A stretch of 64,000 bases of DNA, taken from the NCBI RefSeq assembly GCF_037949795.1, contig NZ_CP149932.1:1663001-1727000 (forward strand). The letters run 5' to 3'. The stretch's first letter is position 1. Each line of letters opens with the position of its first letter. Both the position numbers and the translations under genes were made by a program. Shown one piece after another: positions 57,051 through 64,000 of this stretch. Below the pieces are notes generated by a model. The model had not been told where the DNA came from. It saw only the letters and a program-made list of their open reading frames with translations, and ran no database searches. This DNA comes from Thioclava sp. GXIMD2076. Its GTDB lineage: Bacteria; Pseudomonadota; Alphaproteobacteria; Rhodobacterales; Rhodobacteraceae.

Positions 57051-57559
57051 GCCGGAAACTGGTTCTTGCGGGCGGTCTCGCCGCTCTGGCGCTGGCCGGA
57101 TGCGGTCACGCGCCCGAGCCTCTGGTGCGCGACCCGAAATCGGGCATCTCCTCGGCCTCGCTGTTTGACCCCAAACGTTTTGGCGGGGAATGGCTGGTCA
57201 TGGCCTCGAACACGCCCGATTGCGCGGGTGCGAAACAGGTCTGGGCCCCGTTCGGCAAGGATAGCTACCGTCTGTCGGGCACCGATTGCACCGATGGCAA
57301 AGCACCGCGCGTGTTGCACGGCAATGCCTTTGTCACCGGTCCGGGCGGGCGGATCACCACCACCGACAGCTATGGCCGCGAGCCGGTCTGGGTGCTGTGG
57401 GTCGATCAGGATTACCGGATCGTCGCGCTGGGCACGCCCTCGGGGCGCTGGGGCCAGATCATGGTGCGCCCCTCGGTCGGGCCGCGTTCGGACCTGATGA
57501 CGGCGGCGCGTGAAGTCATGGCGTTCAACGGCTACCACCTCAACCTTATCACCAACTGA
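57038..57559 (+). CDS. Lipocalin-like lipoprotein
   Basis: The 173-residue product has a lipoprotein signal with lipobox LAGC (Cys22) and a lipocalin-type beta-barrel. The first conserved strand region FDPKRFGGEWLVMA (near residue 43) carries the GxW motif. Later strands include SYGREPVWVLWVDQDYRIVALGTPSGRWGQIM, where the second lipocalin signature (R/K then W) is visible. It resembles Blc-like bacterial lipocalins that bind lipids at the outer membrane, though identity is modest. It overlaps the Cys-rich lipoprotein gene, and tandem hairpins follow. Confidence 0.78.
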   Translation: MSGIGRKLVLAGGLAALALAGCGHAPEPLVRDPKSGISSASLFDPKRFGGEWLVMASNTPDCAGAKQVWAPFGKDSYRLSGTDCTDGKAPRVLHGNAFVTGPGGRITTTDSYGREPVWVLWVDQDYRIVALGTPSGRWGQIMVRPSVGPRSDLMTAAREVMAFNGYHLNLITN

Positions 57560-57577
57560 TCCCGTTTTCGCGGGATC
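57558..57577 (+). other. Hairpin at the lipocalin stop
   Basis: GATCCCG (57558-57564), loop TTTTCG, CGGGATC (57571-57577), starting inside the stop codon; probably a first element of a tandem terminator. Confidence 0.5.
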
Positions 57578-57586
57578 GTAACCACC

Positions 57587-57619
57587 AGCCTGCGCGGGGT
57601 CCCTGCGCGGGCTATTTTT
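57587..57619 (+). terminator. Probable terminator after the lipocalin gene
   Basis: AGCC-T-GCGC (57587-57595) pairs with GCGC-G-GGCT (57605-57613), followed by ATTTTTC. It lies just before the EamA exporter gene. Confidence 0.65.
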
Positions 57620-57646
57620 CTTTATGCAAATCGGAAAGTTACGCAT

Positions 57647-58534
57647 ATGTGGATCCTCCTGACCCTTCTGGCCGCAGCCCTGCAAACGGGCCGGTTCGTG
57701 CTCCAGAAAAAGCTGGCGGGTTCGGGGCTATCGGCAGGTGGCGCCACATTTTCCCGCTTTGTCTTCGGCGCGCCTCTGGCGATCGCGGGCACGCTGGCGC
57801 TTGTGCCGCAGATGGCGGCCCCGCTGGATCTGTTTTCCAAGATGGGCGGGGTGTTCTGGGCCTATGTCATCATCGGCGGGGCGGCGCAGGCCTCGGCCAC
57901 GCTGCTGCTGGTGCGGCTGTTCCAGCTGCGCAATTTCGCGGTGGGGGTGGCCTTCACCAAGACCGAGGTGGTGCAGGTCGCGCTGATGTCGCTGGTGTTT
58001 CTGGGCGATCATGTGGCGCCTCTGGGCTGGGCGGGGATCGTGCTGGGGCTTGTAGGGGTGCTGTGCCTCTCTCGCCCGCCGCAAGGGGGCGCGGCAGGAA
58101 AGCCCGCATTCTACGGCATCATCGCGGGCGGGCTCTTCGGCCTGTCGGCCATCGCCTATCGCGGCGCCACGCTGGAACTCATGCCCTTCGCCTTCTTTGA
58201 CCGCGCCTTGGCGACGCTGGCCTGTGTGACCACGGCGCAGACGCTTGGCATGGGGCTTTACCTGCGCCTGCGCGAGAAGGGCGAGCTGACCCGTGTGATG
58301 GGCGCATGGTCGCGCACGATCTGGGTCGGTATTCTCGGGGCTGCGGGCTCTGCGGGCTGGTTCATGGCCTTTGCCCTCCAGAATGCCGCCTATGTGCGGG
58401 CGCTGGGGCAGGTGGAGATGGTCTTCACGCTGGGCGCCTCGATCCTGATCTTCCACGAACGCCTGCACCGGCGCGAGATGGTGGGTATCGCCCTTGTGCT
58501 GGTCTCGGTGCTGGCGGTGGTGATGGCCGCCTAG
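57647..58534 (+). CDS. EamA/DMT superfamily transporter
   Basis: The 295-residue protein has ten predicted membrane helices in two EamA repeats (about 1-140 and 150-293), with the end-of-repeat helix motif LGLVGVLCLS near 135-144 and ALVLVSVLAVVM at the C-terminus. Members export amino acids, metabolites or drugs; the substrate is unknown. Its stop shares a CTAG with the stop of the convergent NUDIX gene, so the two coding regions overlap by four bases tail to tail. Confidence 0.88.
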   Translation: MWILLTLLAAALQTGRFVLQKKLAGSGLSAGGATFSRFVFGAPLAIAGTLALVPQMAAPLDLFSKMGGVFWAYVIIGGAAQASATLLLVRLFQLRNFAVGVAFTKTEVVQVALMSLVFLGDHVAPLGWAGIVLGLVGVLCLSRPPQGGAAGKPAFYGIIAGGLFGLSAIAYRGATLELMPFAFFDRALATLACVTTAQTLGMGLYLRLREKGELTRVMGAWSRTIWVGILGAAGSAGWFMAFALQNAAYVRALGQVEMVFTLGASILIFHERLHRREMVGIALVLVSVLAVVMAA

Positions 58535-59109
58535 AGGATCCGCTCGAACCGCGCCCGCGGCCCGCGCGTCTCGAAAAACGGCACGCCGTCCTGCGGCGTG
58601 CCTGTGAGAAGGGCTGCGACCTCGGCCAGAACCAACTCGGTGACAAACGGCAGGTCAAGGCGGCGCGCCTCGGCCAGCGGCACCCATGTCAGATGCGACA
58701 GCTCCCCATCGGGCGGCAGGGGCTGAGCTGTCTGCCTCAACGCCGAGGCCGGTCCCATCAGGAACCGCGCATCGAAGCGTCTGGAGCGTCGGGGCGGGGT
58801 GATCGCACGGAAGACGAATCGCAGATCCTGCGCGCGATCCAGCTCCAGCCCCGTTTCCTCGGTCAGCTCGCGCAGCCCGCAGCGGATCAGCGCCCCCGCC
58901 AGCGGCCCGAGCCTGCGCTGGCATTGCGCATCGAGTGACTGGAAGGGGGCGTCATGATCCGTGTCATCCAACCTCCCGCCGGGAAAGACGAATTTATGGG
59001 GCATGAAGCTCGCCCCCGCGCCTCGCTGGCCCATCAGCACGGCACTCCCGCGCGCGGTTTTCTTCCACAGGATAATCGAACAGGCATCATGGATGGGGGG
59101 CGTCTGCAT
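58531..59109 (-). CDS. NUDIX hydrolase
   Basis: The 192-residue protein shows the catalytic half of a Nudix box, RELTEETGLEL near residue 85, preceded by VFPGGRLDD near 42. The upstream Gly-x5-Glu half of the motif is degenerate (the Glu is replaced), which occurs in some CoA- or nucleotide-type members. It hydrolyses a nucleoside diphosphate-linked compound or related substrate, not determinable here. The start at 59109 has GGAG eight bases upstream; a TTG at 59136 would add nine residues. Confidence 0.83.
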   Translation of the reverse strand: MQTPPIHDACSIILWKKTARGSAVLMGQRGAGASFMPHKFVFPGGRLDDTDHDAPFQSLDAQCQRRLGPLAGALIRCGLRELTEETGLELDRAQDLRFVFRAITPPRRSRRFDARFLMGPASALRQTAQPLPPDGELSHLTWVPLAEARRLDLPFVTELVLAEVAALLTGTPQDGVPFFETRGPRARFERIL

Positions 59110-59157
59110 GCGGATCTCCGCTTCTCGTGATGGCAATGTGATCGAAGCTTAAGCTGG

Positions 59158-59175
59158 CTTCAGGCTCACTTCAGG
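59158..59175. promoter_or_regulatory. Direct repeat CTTCAGG-N4-CTTCAGG
   Basis: Two identical 7-bp repeats (59158-59164 and 59169-59175) lie 11 bp apart, and a third similar CTTAAGC sits at 59148. The 7-N4-7 layout is the shape of OmpR/PhoB-family response regulator boxes. It lies in the divergent region between the NUDIX gene and the EF-hand gene. Confidence 0.35.
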
Positions 59176-59325
59176 ATCGGGCGTCAGAACAGGTCTTGTC
59201 GAAGGACATGAAGGACCTTCGGAAGAGTTGGAAACGCAATCATACGGCGCCGGATCTGCAACGGAAAGGCAGCTTGCGCCCGTAGAACGAGATAGGTCCG
59301 TAACAGGATCGGTGAGGAGTTCGAG

Positions 59326-60045
59326 ATGAAAACGACGTTCAAGAAATCCATCGGTGCAGTTCTTCTGGCAACTAGCGGTCTTGCCGTGGCGGGTGCCGCC
59401 ATCGCGCAGGACGCCCAGACCCAATCCGCGCAGACCAAACCCGCCCAGAGCCAGCAGGTCCGTGCGGAAGGTCCGATGGGCAAAGGTCCCAAAGGCGGTC
59501 CGGTAATGGATTTCTCGCGCTTTGACACCAATAAGGATGGCGTCATCACGCTGGAAGAGATGCAGGCCCCCCGCGTCGATAAGGCCAAGAAGCTTGACGC
59601 CAATGGCGATGGCTTCATCTCCGAGGAAGAGATGGTCGCCGCCGAGATGGCTGATGCGCAGGCCCGCATCGAGAAGCATGTGAAAGAGCGCTTCGAGATG
59701 ATGGATGCCGATGGCGACGGCAAGCTGAGCGCGGCAGAACTGGCCCAGAAGCCCGAGCCGGGTCTGCGCTTCTTCGAGAAGGCCGATACCAATGGTGACG
59801 GCAAGCTCGAGGCTTCCGAGCTGGAAGCAGCACAGAAGATGATGCAGGAGCGTCGCGCCGAGATGCGCGGACAGCATGACGGCAAGCGCGGTCCGGGTGG
59901 CGATCATGGCCCGCGTATGGGCAAAGGCGGCGATCAGGGGTTTAAAGATCACGGGCCCAAAGGTGACCGTGGCCCGAAAGGCGATATGGATGGCCGTCCG
60001 CCGATGCCGCCCGCAGGCGATGCACCCGAGACCGAGGCCAACTAA
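59326..60045 (+). CDS. Secreted EF-hand calcium-binding protein
   Basis: The 239-residue product has a signal peptide (about residues 1-27) and four EF-hand loops: DTNKDGVITLEE near 66, DANGDGFISEEE near 89, DADGDGKLSAAE near 126 and DTNGDGKLEASE near 150, each with the Asp/Asn/Gly pattern that binds calcium. The C-terminal 60 residues are Gly/Lys/Asp/Pro-rich, including GPKGDRGPKGD collagen-like triplets. A calcium-binding or metal-buffering role in the periplasm is likely. A terminator follows, so it is transcribed alone, upstream of the sigma factor cassette. Confidence 0.88.
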   Translation: MKTTFKKSIGAVLLATSGLAVAGAAIAQDAQTQSAQTKPAQSQQVRAEGPMGKGPKGGPVMDFSRFDTNKDGVITLEEMQAPRVDKAKKLDANGDGFISEEEMVAAEMADAQARIEKHVKERFEMMDADGDGKLSAAELAQKPEPGLRFFEKADTNGDGKLEASELEAAQKMMQERRAEMRGQHDGKRGPGGDHGPRMGKGGDQGFKDHGPKGDRGPKGDMDGRPPMPPAGDAPETEAN

Positions 60046-60064
60046 GGCCCTGCGAGACAGGATT

Positions 60065-60094
60065 GACCGGCGCGCTCATGCGGGCCGGTCTTTT
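60065..60094 (+). terminator. Intrinsic terminator after the EF-hand gene
   Basis: GACCGGC (60065-60071) pairs with GCCGGTC (60084-60090), then TTTT. The stem may extend inward through GCG/TGC. Confidence 0.7.
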
Positions 60095-60146
60095 GCCGAC
60101 CCGCCTTGCGTAAGATGCCGTATCTGCTAGGGGAAGGGTGAAAGGA

Positions 60147-60725
60147 ATGGCATTCGATATGGAAGCAGACAAGTCCGACGAGGCTTTGCTTCTGGCTTAT
60201 GGCCGGGGTGACCGTGCTGCAGCGCAAGCGCTGACAGTGCGCCTTGCGCCATTGAGCTTCCGCCTTGCCTGCCGGATGTTGCGCGACGAGACCGAAGCCG
60301 AGGATGTGGCACAGGAAGCCATGCTCCGGCTGTGGAAAGTGGCACCCGAATGGCGCGAAGGCGAGGCCAAAGTTTCGACATGGCTTTATCGCGTGACCTC
60401 CAATCTAGCGACCGACCGTCTGCGCAAACGACGCACGGCGTCGCTCGACGAGGCGGGCGAACCCGAGGATGGCCGGCCTTCCGTCGACGAGCAGATGCTT
60501 GAGGCGCAGCGGGCGCAGGCGCTCGAATGGGCGCTCGACCAGCTGCCCGAACGCCAGAAACAGGCTGTTATTTTGCGCCATATCGAAGGATTGTCGAATC
60601 CGGAGATCGCGGAAGCGATGGAAACCGGCGTGGAGGCCGTAGAAAGCCTGACAGCACGCGGCAAACGCGCTCTGGCCACTTTGCTGGGCCAGCGCAAGGA
60701 CAGCCTCGGCTATGGCAAGGATTAG
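60147..60725 (+). CDS. ECF-type RNA polymerase sigma factor
   Basis: The 192-residue protein has the two helical sigma regions of the ECF class: region 2 (about residues 20-90, including RMLRDETEAEDVAQEAMLRLWK) and region 4 (about 120-175, including LPERQKQAVILRHIEGLSNPEIAEAM). It directs RNA polymerase to stress promoters when released by an anti-sigma factor. Start 60147 is preferred because GGAAGG lies about 10 bases upstream; GTG at 60138 is too close to that site. The two following genes encode a single-pass protein and a periplasmic metal-sensor-like protein, an arrangement like CnrH-CnrY-CnrX. Confidence 0.9.
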   Translation: MAFDMEADKSDEALLLAYGRGDRAAAQALTVRLAPLSFRLACRMLRDETEAEDVAQEAMLRLWKVAPEWREGEAKVSTWLYRVTSNLATDRLRKRRTASLDEAGEPEDGRPSVDEQMLEAQRAQALEWALDQLPERQKQAVILRHIEGLSNPEIAEAMETGVEAVESLTARGKRALATLLGQRKDSLGYGKD

Positions 60726-60788
60726 CAAACCCGTCTGTTCTGGTGTAGGGTGCAGGGCAGGAAGCGGGCCGTTATGGAGGGTGTGACC

Positions 60789-61166
60789 ATGGTGGACGAA
60801 CAAAAACTCGAGCCGTTCTGGCAGGCAGCGCGCGATCATGCGCCCGAGGCCTCGCCTGATTTTCTGGCGCGGATCATGGGCGATGCGCTGGAGGTCCAGC
60901 AGGGCTTCGGCGTCCCGCGCAAGGCGGGCGTGATGACGCGTCTGGGCGGGTTCATGCAGGATCTCGCACGCAACTGGCTACCCATGGGCGGCATGGTGGC
61001 TGCGGCCTGCACCGGTGTGGCAATCGGCTTCAGTAGCGGCAACCCGCTCGCGTTTTGGGGCAATGGCGCCGTGTCGAGCGCGCAGGCCACTACCATCGAA
61101 CTCCTGCCGACGGGGGATCTGTTCTCGGTCTCCGGCTATGGCATAAGCCTTTCGGGAGTGAACTGA
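60789..61166 (+). CDS. Single-pass membrane protein, candidate anti-sigma factor
   Basis: The 125-residue product has a cytoplasmic N-terminus of about 70 residues with a helical, charged start (DEQKLEPFWQAARDHAPEASPDFLARIM), one membrane helix (about 75-95) and a short periplasmic C-terminus. I recognise no named domain. Place and topology, between an ECF sigma gene and a periplasmic sensor-like gene and abutting the latter, make it a candidate anti-sigma factor. In databases similar proteins sometimes carry misleading enzyme names. The start at 60789 follows GGAGGG; an ATG at 60774 is also possible. Confidence 0.65.
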   Translation: MVDEQKLEPFWQAARDHAPEASPDFLARIMGDALEVQQGFGVPRKAGVMTRLGGFMQDLARNWLPMGGMVAAACTGVAIGFSSGNPLAFWGNGAVSSAQATTIELLPTGDLFSVSGYGISLSGVN

Positions 61167-61640
61167 ATGACGCAGGCGCGTAGCGGAAGCGGTCGCAAGA
61201 CCCGTTGGGGGCTTGTTGCCTCGCTGACGCTCAATCTATTGGTGGCAGGGGTCTTTATCGGAGGGTTCTTCGCGCCGCGCCACATGCCGCCGCCCCCGCC
61301 GCCGCAGGTGGGGCTCGGTCCCTTCGACCGTGGTCTGACGGAGGCGGATCGCAAGACGCTGACCTCCATGGCCGAGAAAGAGGGCGTAGGTCTGGCCGCC
61401 ATGCCGCAGGATATGGAGCGCTGGCTCGACGAGATCCTGACCCAAGTGGCCGCGGAACCGTTCGATGAGAATGCGGTGCGGGCGGCGCTGAGCGCGCATC
61501 GTATGCAGATCGTCTCGCGGATTCAGCTGGGTGAGGATCTGATGGTGGAATGGCTGGGCACGCTGACGCCCGAGGCACGCGATGCCTTTGTCAAACGTGT
61601 GCGCGAGAATGACGGCCCGCCGCCCCCGCCGCCGCAATAA
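61167..61640 (+). CDS. Periplasmic heavy-metal sensor/resistance-type protein (CnrX/Metal_resist-like)
   Basis: The 157-residue product has an N-terminal membrane anchor (about residues 15-35) and a helical periplasmic domain (about 55-145) with the LTEADRKTL and LTPEARDAFVKRV segments typical of the Metal_resist/CpxP-CnrX group. It starts immediately after the stop of the candidate anti-sigma gene. Runs of six prolines followed by Gln flank the sensor domain near 41-47 and at the extreme C-terminus; they come from a perfect 20-base DNA repeat. Metal specificity is not visible: there is no clear His/Met cluster. Confidence 0.78.
   Translation: MTQARSGSGRKTRWGLVASLTLNLLVAGVFIGGFFAPRHMPPPPPPQVGLGPFDRGLTEADRKTLTSMAEKEGVGLAAMPQDMERWLDEILTQVAAEPFDENAVRAALSAHRMQIVSRIQLGEDLMVEWLGTLTPEARDAFVKRVRENDGPPPPPPQ
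61287..61636 (+). repeat. 20-base in-frame direct repeat flanking the sensor domain
   Basis: The same 20-base CCG/CCC-rich sequence occurs at 61287-61306 and 61617-61636, spaced 330 bases, a multiple of three. Both copies encode hexaproline-Gln in the same frame. Recombination between them would remove 110 codons without shifting the frame. Confidence 0.75.
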
Positions 61641-61677
61641 CCGCGGGACGCGTGTCATCATACGACGTCAGAACGAT

Positions 61678-61714
61678 AAACCGCCTGTCCGTGTGTCACG
61701 GCAGGCGGTTTTTC
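61678..61714 (+). terminator. Intrinsic terminator after the sigma cassette
   Basis: AAACCGCCTG (61678-61687) pairs with CAGGCGGTTT (61702-61711), with an inner CCGTG/CACGG stem and a T tract. It lies between convergent genes and has A/T tracts on both sides, so it may serve the - strand pleD gene as well. Confidence 0.9.
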
Positions 61715-61736
61715 TGTCGATATCCTTTCGCGAGGA

Positions 61737-63134
61737 TCAGGCGGCCGAGGGGCAGTGATAGACCTGGACCTGATTGCGGCCGTTATGTTTGGACATCATC
61801 ATCGCCTGATCGGCCGCCTCGACCAGATGGTCGATCGAGTGCAGACGGTTGTCCCCCAGCACCAGACCGATGGAAATGGTCACATGCAACGCGCTGCCAT
61901 CGGCGCGCTGGAACGGGCGTTCGTTGATGACGCGGCACAGCAGATCCGCGGCCAGACGCGCCTCGCGGGCAGGACAGTCGGGGAGGGCTATCAGAAACTC
62001 CTCGCCGCCGATACGCGCCAGGAGGTCATTGCCGCCCAGCACGGTGCTCAGGCGGCGTGCGACCTCGGTCAGCACCATATCGCCCACCGCATGGCCATAG
62101 GTGTCGTTGATCTTCTTGAACCGGTCGAGATCCAGCAACATCACCGCAAATTCCTTGGAGCTGCGGCGGGCATGCTCGGCGATGCGTTCGAGCTGCGGCA
62201 TGGCATAGCGACGGTTATAGAGGCCGGTCAGCGGATCGATCGTCGCCAGACGGAGCCCCTCGGTCAGGTTCTTGCGGCTCTGGTCGAGGCGGCGTTTGCG
62301 CGCCAGATGGCGGCGCAGGCGCAGGGTGATGTCCTCGGTGGTCTCGCGTGCACTCATGTCTGCAGGCAGCACGTCATCCGCCCCCAGATCCAGCGCCATT
62401 ACGGCCGTCTCGCGCGCGGCATCCTCGGCGGCGATGCAGATCACGGCCGCTTTCGAGCCCGCCCGGGCGCGCAGCTCCGCCATCAGCCGCAGCCCCTCGT
62501 CGCGGCGCGACAGATCGGCCGAGATGATCAGCGCATCGAAAGGCGATTGCGCCTCGGTCGCAAGGCTCAATGCCTCCGAGCGGTCCAGCACTGTGAGGTA
62601 ATTCGCCGGAAGATGCCGTCCCAGCGCCTGTTTCCACACCGATGCCTGTGCACGGGTGGGCGCGATCAGCCCGATCCGCGAGGGGGCGGCAAAGGTGGTC
62701 GGCCCCTCGGCAAAGCCCAAATCGCGGAAGGTGCTCTCGCGCAGGCGCATCTCGGCATCGGTCGAGCGCGCCCGCAGCAGGCTGCGCAGCCGCGCCAGAA
62801 GCAGGATCTCGTCATAGGGTTTGGATAGGCACACATCCGCGCCCGCCCGCAGCGCCGCCAGACGTTGGGCGATGTCCTGCGCCTGATGCAGGAAGATCAC
62901 CGGTATTTCGCTCAGAAGAGGGTCGGTCTTTATCCGGCGACACAGATCGACGCCGGTCATATCGGGCAGCGCCTGATCGATGAGGATCAGTTCGGGCCGC
63001 TCACGGATCGCGCATTCCAGCGCGCCCCGCCCGTCACTGGCCAGTGCGACATCGTAGCGTGCACCCGAAAGCTTTGCCTTGAGCATGATGCGATGGGTCG
63101 CGATCTGGTCTGCAATGAGGATCTTGCCTGCCAT
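61737..63134 (-). CDS. pleD: PleD-like diguanylate cyclase response regulator
   Basis: The 465-residue protein has the REC-REC-GGDEF order of PleD. The first receiver (about 1-125) keeps the phosphoacceptor Asp53 in LILIDQALPD and the Lys in LSKPYD near 107. The second receiver (about 150-275) is degenerate. The GGDEF domain (about 300-460) has the active motif IGGEEF near 386. The allosteric inhibitory RxxD site normally five residues before GGEEF reads GGND, lacking its Arg, so product inhibition is probably lost. It makes c-di-GMP from two GTP. Start 63134 gives MAGKILIAD; a long upstream frame overlaps DUF3572 and is not used. Confidence 0.92.
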   Translation of the reverse strand: MAGKILIADQIATHRIMLKAKLSGARYDVALASDGRGALECAIRERPELILIDQALPDMTGVDLCRRIKTDPLLSEIPVIFLHQAQDIAQRLAALRAGADVCLSKPYDEILLLARLRSLLRARSTDAEMRLRESTFRDLGFAEGPTTFAAPSRIGLIAPTRAQASVWKQALGRHLPANYLTVLDRSEALSLATEAQSPFDALIISADLSRRDEGLRLMAELRARAGSKAAVICIAAEDAARETAVMALDLGADDVLPADMSARETTEDITLRLRRHLARKRRLDQSRKNLTEGLRLATIDPLTGLYNRRYAMPQLERIAEHARRSSKEFAVMLLDLDRFKKINDTYGHAVGDMVLTEVARRLSTVLGGNDLLARIGGEEFLIALPDCPAREARLAADLLCRVINERPFQRADGSALHVTISIGLVLGDNRLHSIDHLVEAADQAMMMSKHNGRNQVQVYHCPSAA

Positions 63135-63227
63135 GACGCCTTGTTCTCCCTCGGCGTTAATTCTCTTGTGCATATTGCTTGGGATTAGGTTAATAAAATG
63201 TTTCGACTTGTCGGAAAGGGGGCCGGA

Positions 63228-63506
63228 ATGCGGCAAGAATATGCCGAAGAAATCGCGCTCGGCGCTTTGGGGTGGCTTGCGGGGCAGGAAAGTCTGCTTG
63301 AGGCCTTTCTCAATGTCAGCGGCGCCGATGCCAGCCAGATCCGCACCATCGCGCAGGATGCGGGTTTCCAGACCGCGATCCTCGATTTTATCCTGACGCA
63401 GGATGAATGGGTTCTTGGCTGCGCGCAGGATATGGGGCACCGTCCGGAGGAGCTGGTGATGGCGCGGGCCGTATTGGGCGGCGGCGACCAGATGCACTGG
63501 ACCTGA
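63228..63506 (+). CDS. DUF3572 family protein
   Basis: The 92-residue protein matches DUF3572, a small helical alphaproteobacterial family of unknown function, from its YAEEIALGALGWLAG start through FLNVSGADASQIR and its EWVLGCAQ segment. Start 63228 is chosen over 63198 because GGGGGCCGG lies just upstream and because family members start near MRQEYAE. It is divergent from pleD and its stop is 10 bases before the HAD gene. Confidence 0.85.
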   Translation: MRQEYAEEIALGALGWLAGQESLLEAFLNVSGADASQIRTIAQDAGFQTAILDFILTQDEWVLGCAQDMGHRPEELVMARAVLGGGDQMHWT

Positions 63507-63516
63507 GGGAGACAGT

Positions 63517-64000
63517 ATGGATATCAAGGCCCTGCTATTTGACAAGGACGGCACGCTGTTCGACTTCCACGCTACATGGGGGGTCTGGGCCGCGCGGCTT
63601 CTGGACCATCTTTCGGCGGGGGATACGGTCCTCAGGGCCGATCTGGCAGGGGCGATCGATTATGATCTGGCGACATCGCGCTTCCGCCCCACCTCCGTGG
63701 CCATTGCCGGAACGATGGACGAGATCGTAGAGGCGATGCTGGCCCATCTGCCGGGACGCACGGCCTCCGATCTGGCGCGGGAGATGCATCTGATGGCGCA
63801 GGAGGCGCCGCAGGTGGCCGCAGCCCCTCTGGATGTGCTCTTGCCGCAATTGCGCGGGATGGGGCTGAAGCTGGGGGTCATGACCAATGATTCCGAGGCC
63901 TCGGCCAAGGTGCACCTGACCCGCGAGGCGGCGCTCGACTATTTTGACTGTGTCTTCGGGGCGGATAGCGGGCACGGGGCCAAGCCCGATCCGGCTCCGC
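63517..64000 (+). CDS. HAD-family phosphatase (partial, cut by window end)
   Basis: The first 161 residues are visible. They open with the nucleophile motif LLFDKDGTLFDF (Asp9 and Asp11), and include motif II near VMTNDSEASA (about 126) and the start of motif III with the Lys in HGAKPDPAP (about 157). The helical cap lies between. This is the phosphoglycolate phosphatase-like group of HAD hydrolases; the substrate cannot be determined. The stop lies beyond the window. Confidence 0.85.
   Translation, partial: MDIKALLFDKDGTLFDFHATWGVWAARLLDHLSAGDTVLRADLAGAIDYDLATSRFRPTSVAIAGTMDEIVEAMLAHLPGRTASDLAREMHLMAQEAPQVAAAPLDVLLPQLRGMGLKLGVMTNDSEASAKVHLTREAALDYFDCVFGADSGHGAKPDPAP

Noticed and set aside
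63135..63554. 140-residue N-terminal extension of the PleD-like protein
   Set aside because: It is antisense to DUF3572 and the HAD gene start; the receiver domain begins cleanly at the Met at 63134.

Overview
The window is about 64 kb of GC-rich, gene-dense chromosome from an alphaproteobacterium, most likely a member of the Rhodobacteraceae (Rhodobacter/Paracoccus/Thioclava relatives). The evidence for this is: the full division and cell wall (dcw) cluster with a DUF2484 gene between murC and murB; an FtsZ of about 608 residues with a very long Gln/Pro-rich linker; an mraZ leader with a terminator placed like the UpsM sRNA of Rhodobacter sphaeroides; lpxC, bamD and recN directly after ftsZ; and a pleD / DUF3572 / HAD neighbourhood. 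I saw no tRNA, rRNA, insertion sequence, prophage or CRISPR array.

Layout. (1) 1-20,940: a leader with a probable UpsM-type sRNA, then mraZ-rsmH-ftsL-ftsI-murE-murF-mraY | murD | ftsW-murG-murC | DUF2484-murB-ddl-ftsQ-ftsA-ftsZ, all on + and closed by a strong terminator. Genes mostly overlap or abut. Larger gaps before murE, murD, ftsW, DUF2484 and ftsZ hold hairpins or promoter-like sequence. (2) 21,000-26,840: envelope and repair genes lpxC, bamD and recN, then a FAD-linked D-lactate/2-hydroxyacid dehydrogenase with an NTF2-like partner. (3) 27,081-31,984: a polyamine-type ABC importer, in which one permease carries a very large periplasmic insertion. (4) 32,017-39,238: map on +, then a seven-gene operon on - (SPOR lipoprotein, dacC, tmk, holB, tatD, MBL hydrolase, AEC transporter). 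(5) 39,525-41,591: a soluble triple-PAS chemoreceptor. (6) 41,747-48,066: a ligase-associated DNA damage cassette of exonuclease, ATP-dependent ligase, a DinB-fold protein, a PdeM-type phosphoesterase and an Lhr-like helicase. (7) 48,134-51,447: a red-light module, bphO-bphP, whose phytochrome is an HWE histidine kinase fused to a receiver. (8) 51,695-58,534: a zinc-ribbon metallopeptidase, a ClpP-fold/membrane protein pair, msrB, an aldo/keto reductase, two lipoproteins (one a lipocalin) and an EamA exporter. (9) 58,531-64,000: NUDIX, a secreted EF-hand protein, an ECF sigma / membrane protein / periplasmic metal-sensor-like trio resembling CnrYXH, a PleD-like diguanylate cyclase, DUF3572, and a HAD phosphatase cut by the window end.

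Most of the window is housekeeping. The best leads for something undescribed are: the 247-base leader between murD and ftsW, which has competing inverted repeats and a 43-codon reading frame encoding a CxxC-X8-CxxC microprotein; operator-like palindromes directly upstream of bphO and of the chemoreceptor; the CnrYXH-like sigma cassette with a 20-base in-frame direct repeat flanking its sensor domain; and the ClpP-fold/four-helix membrane protein pair at 52,734-54,834.
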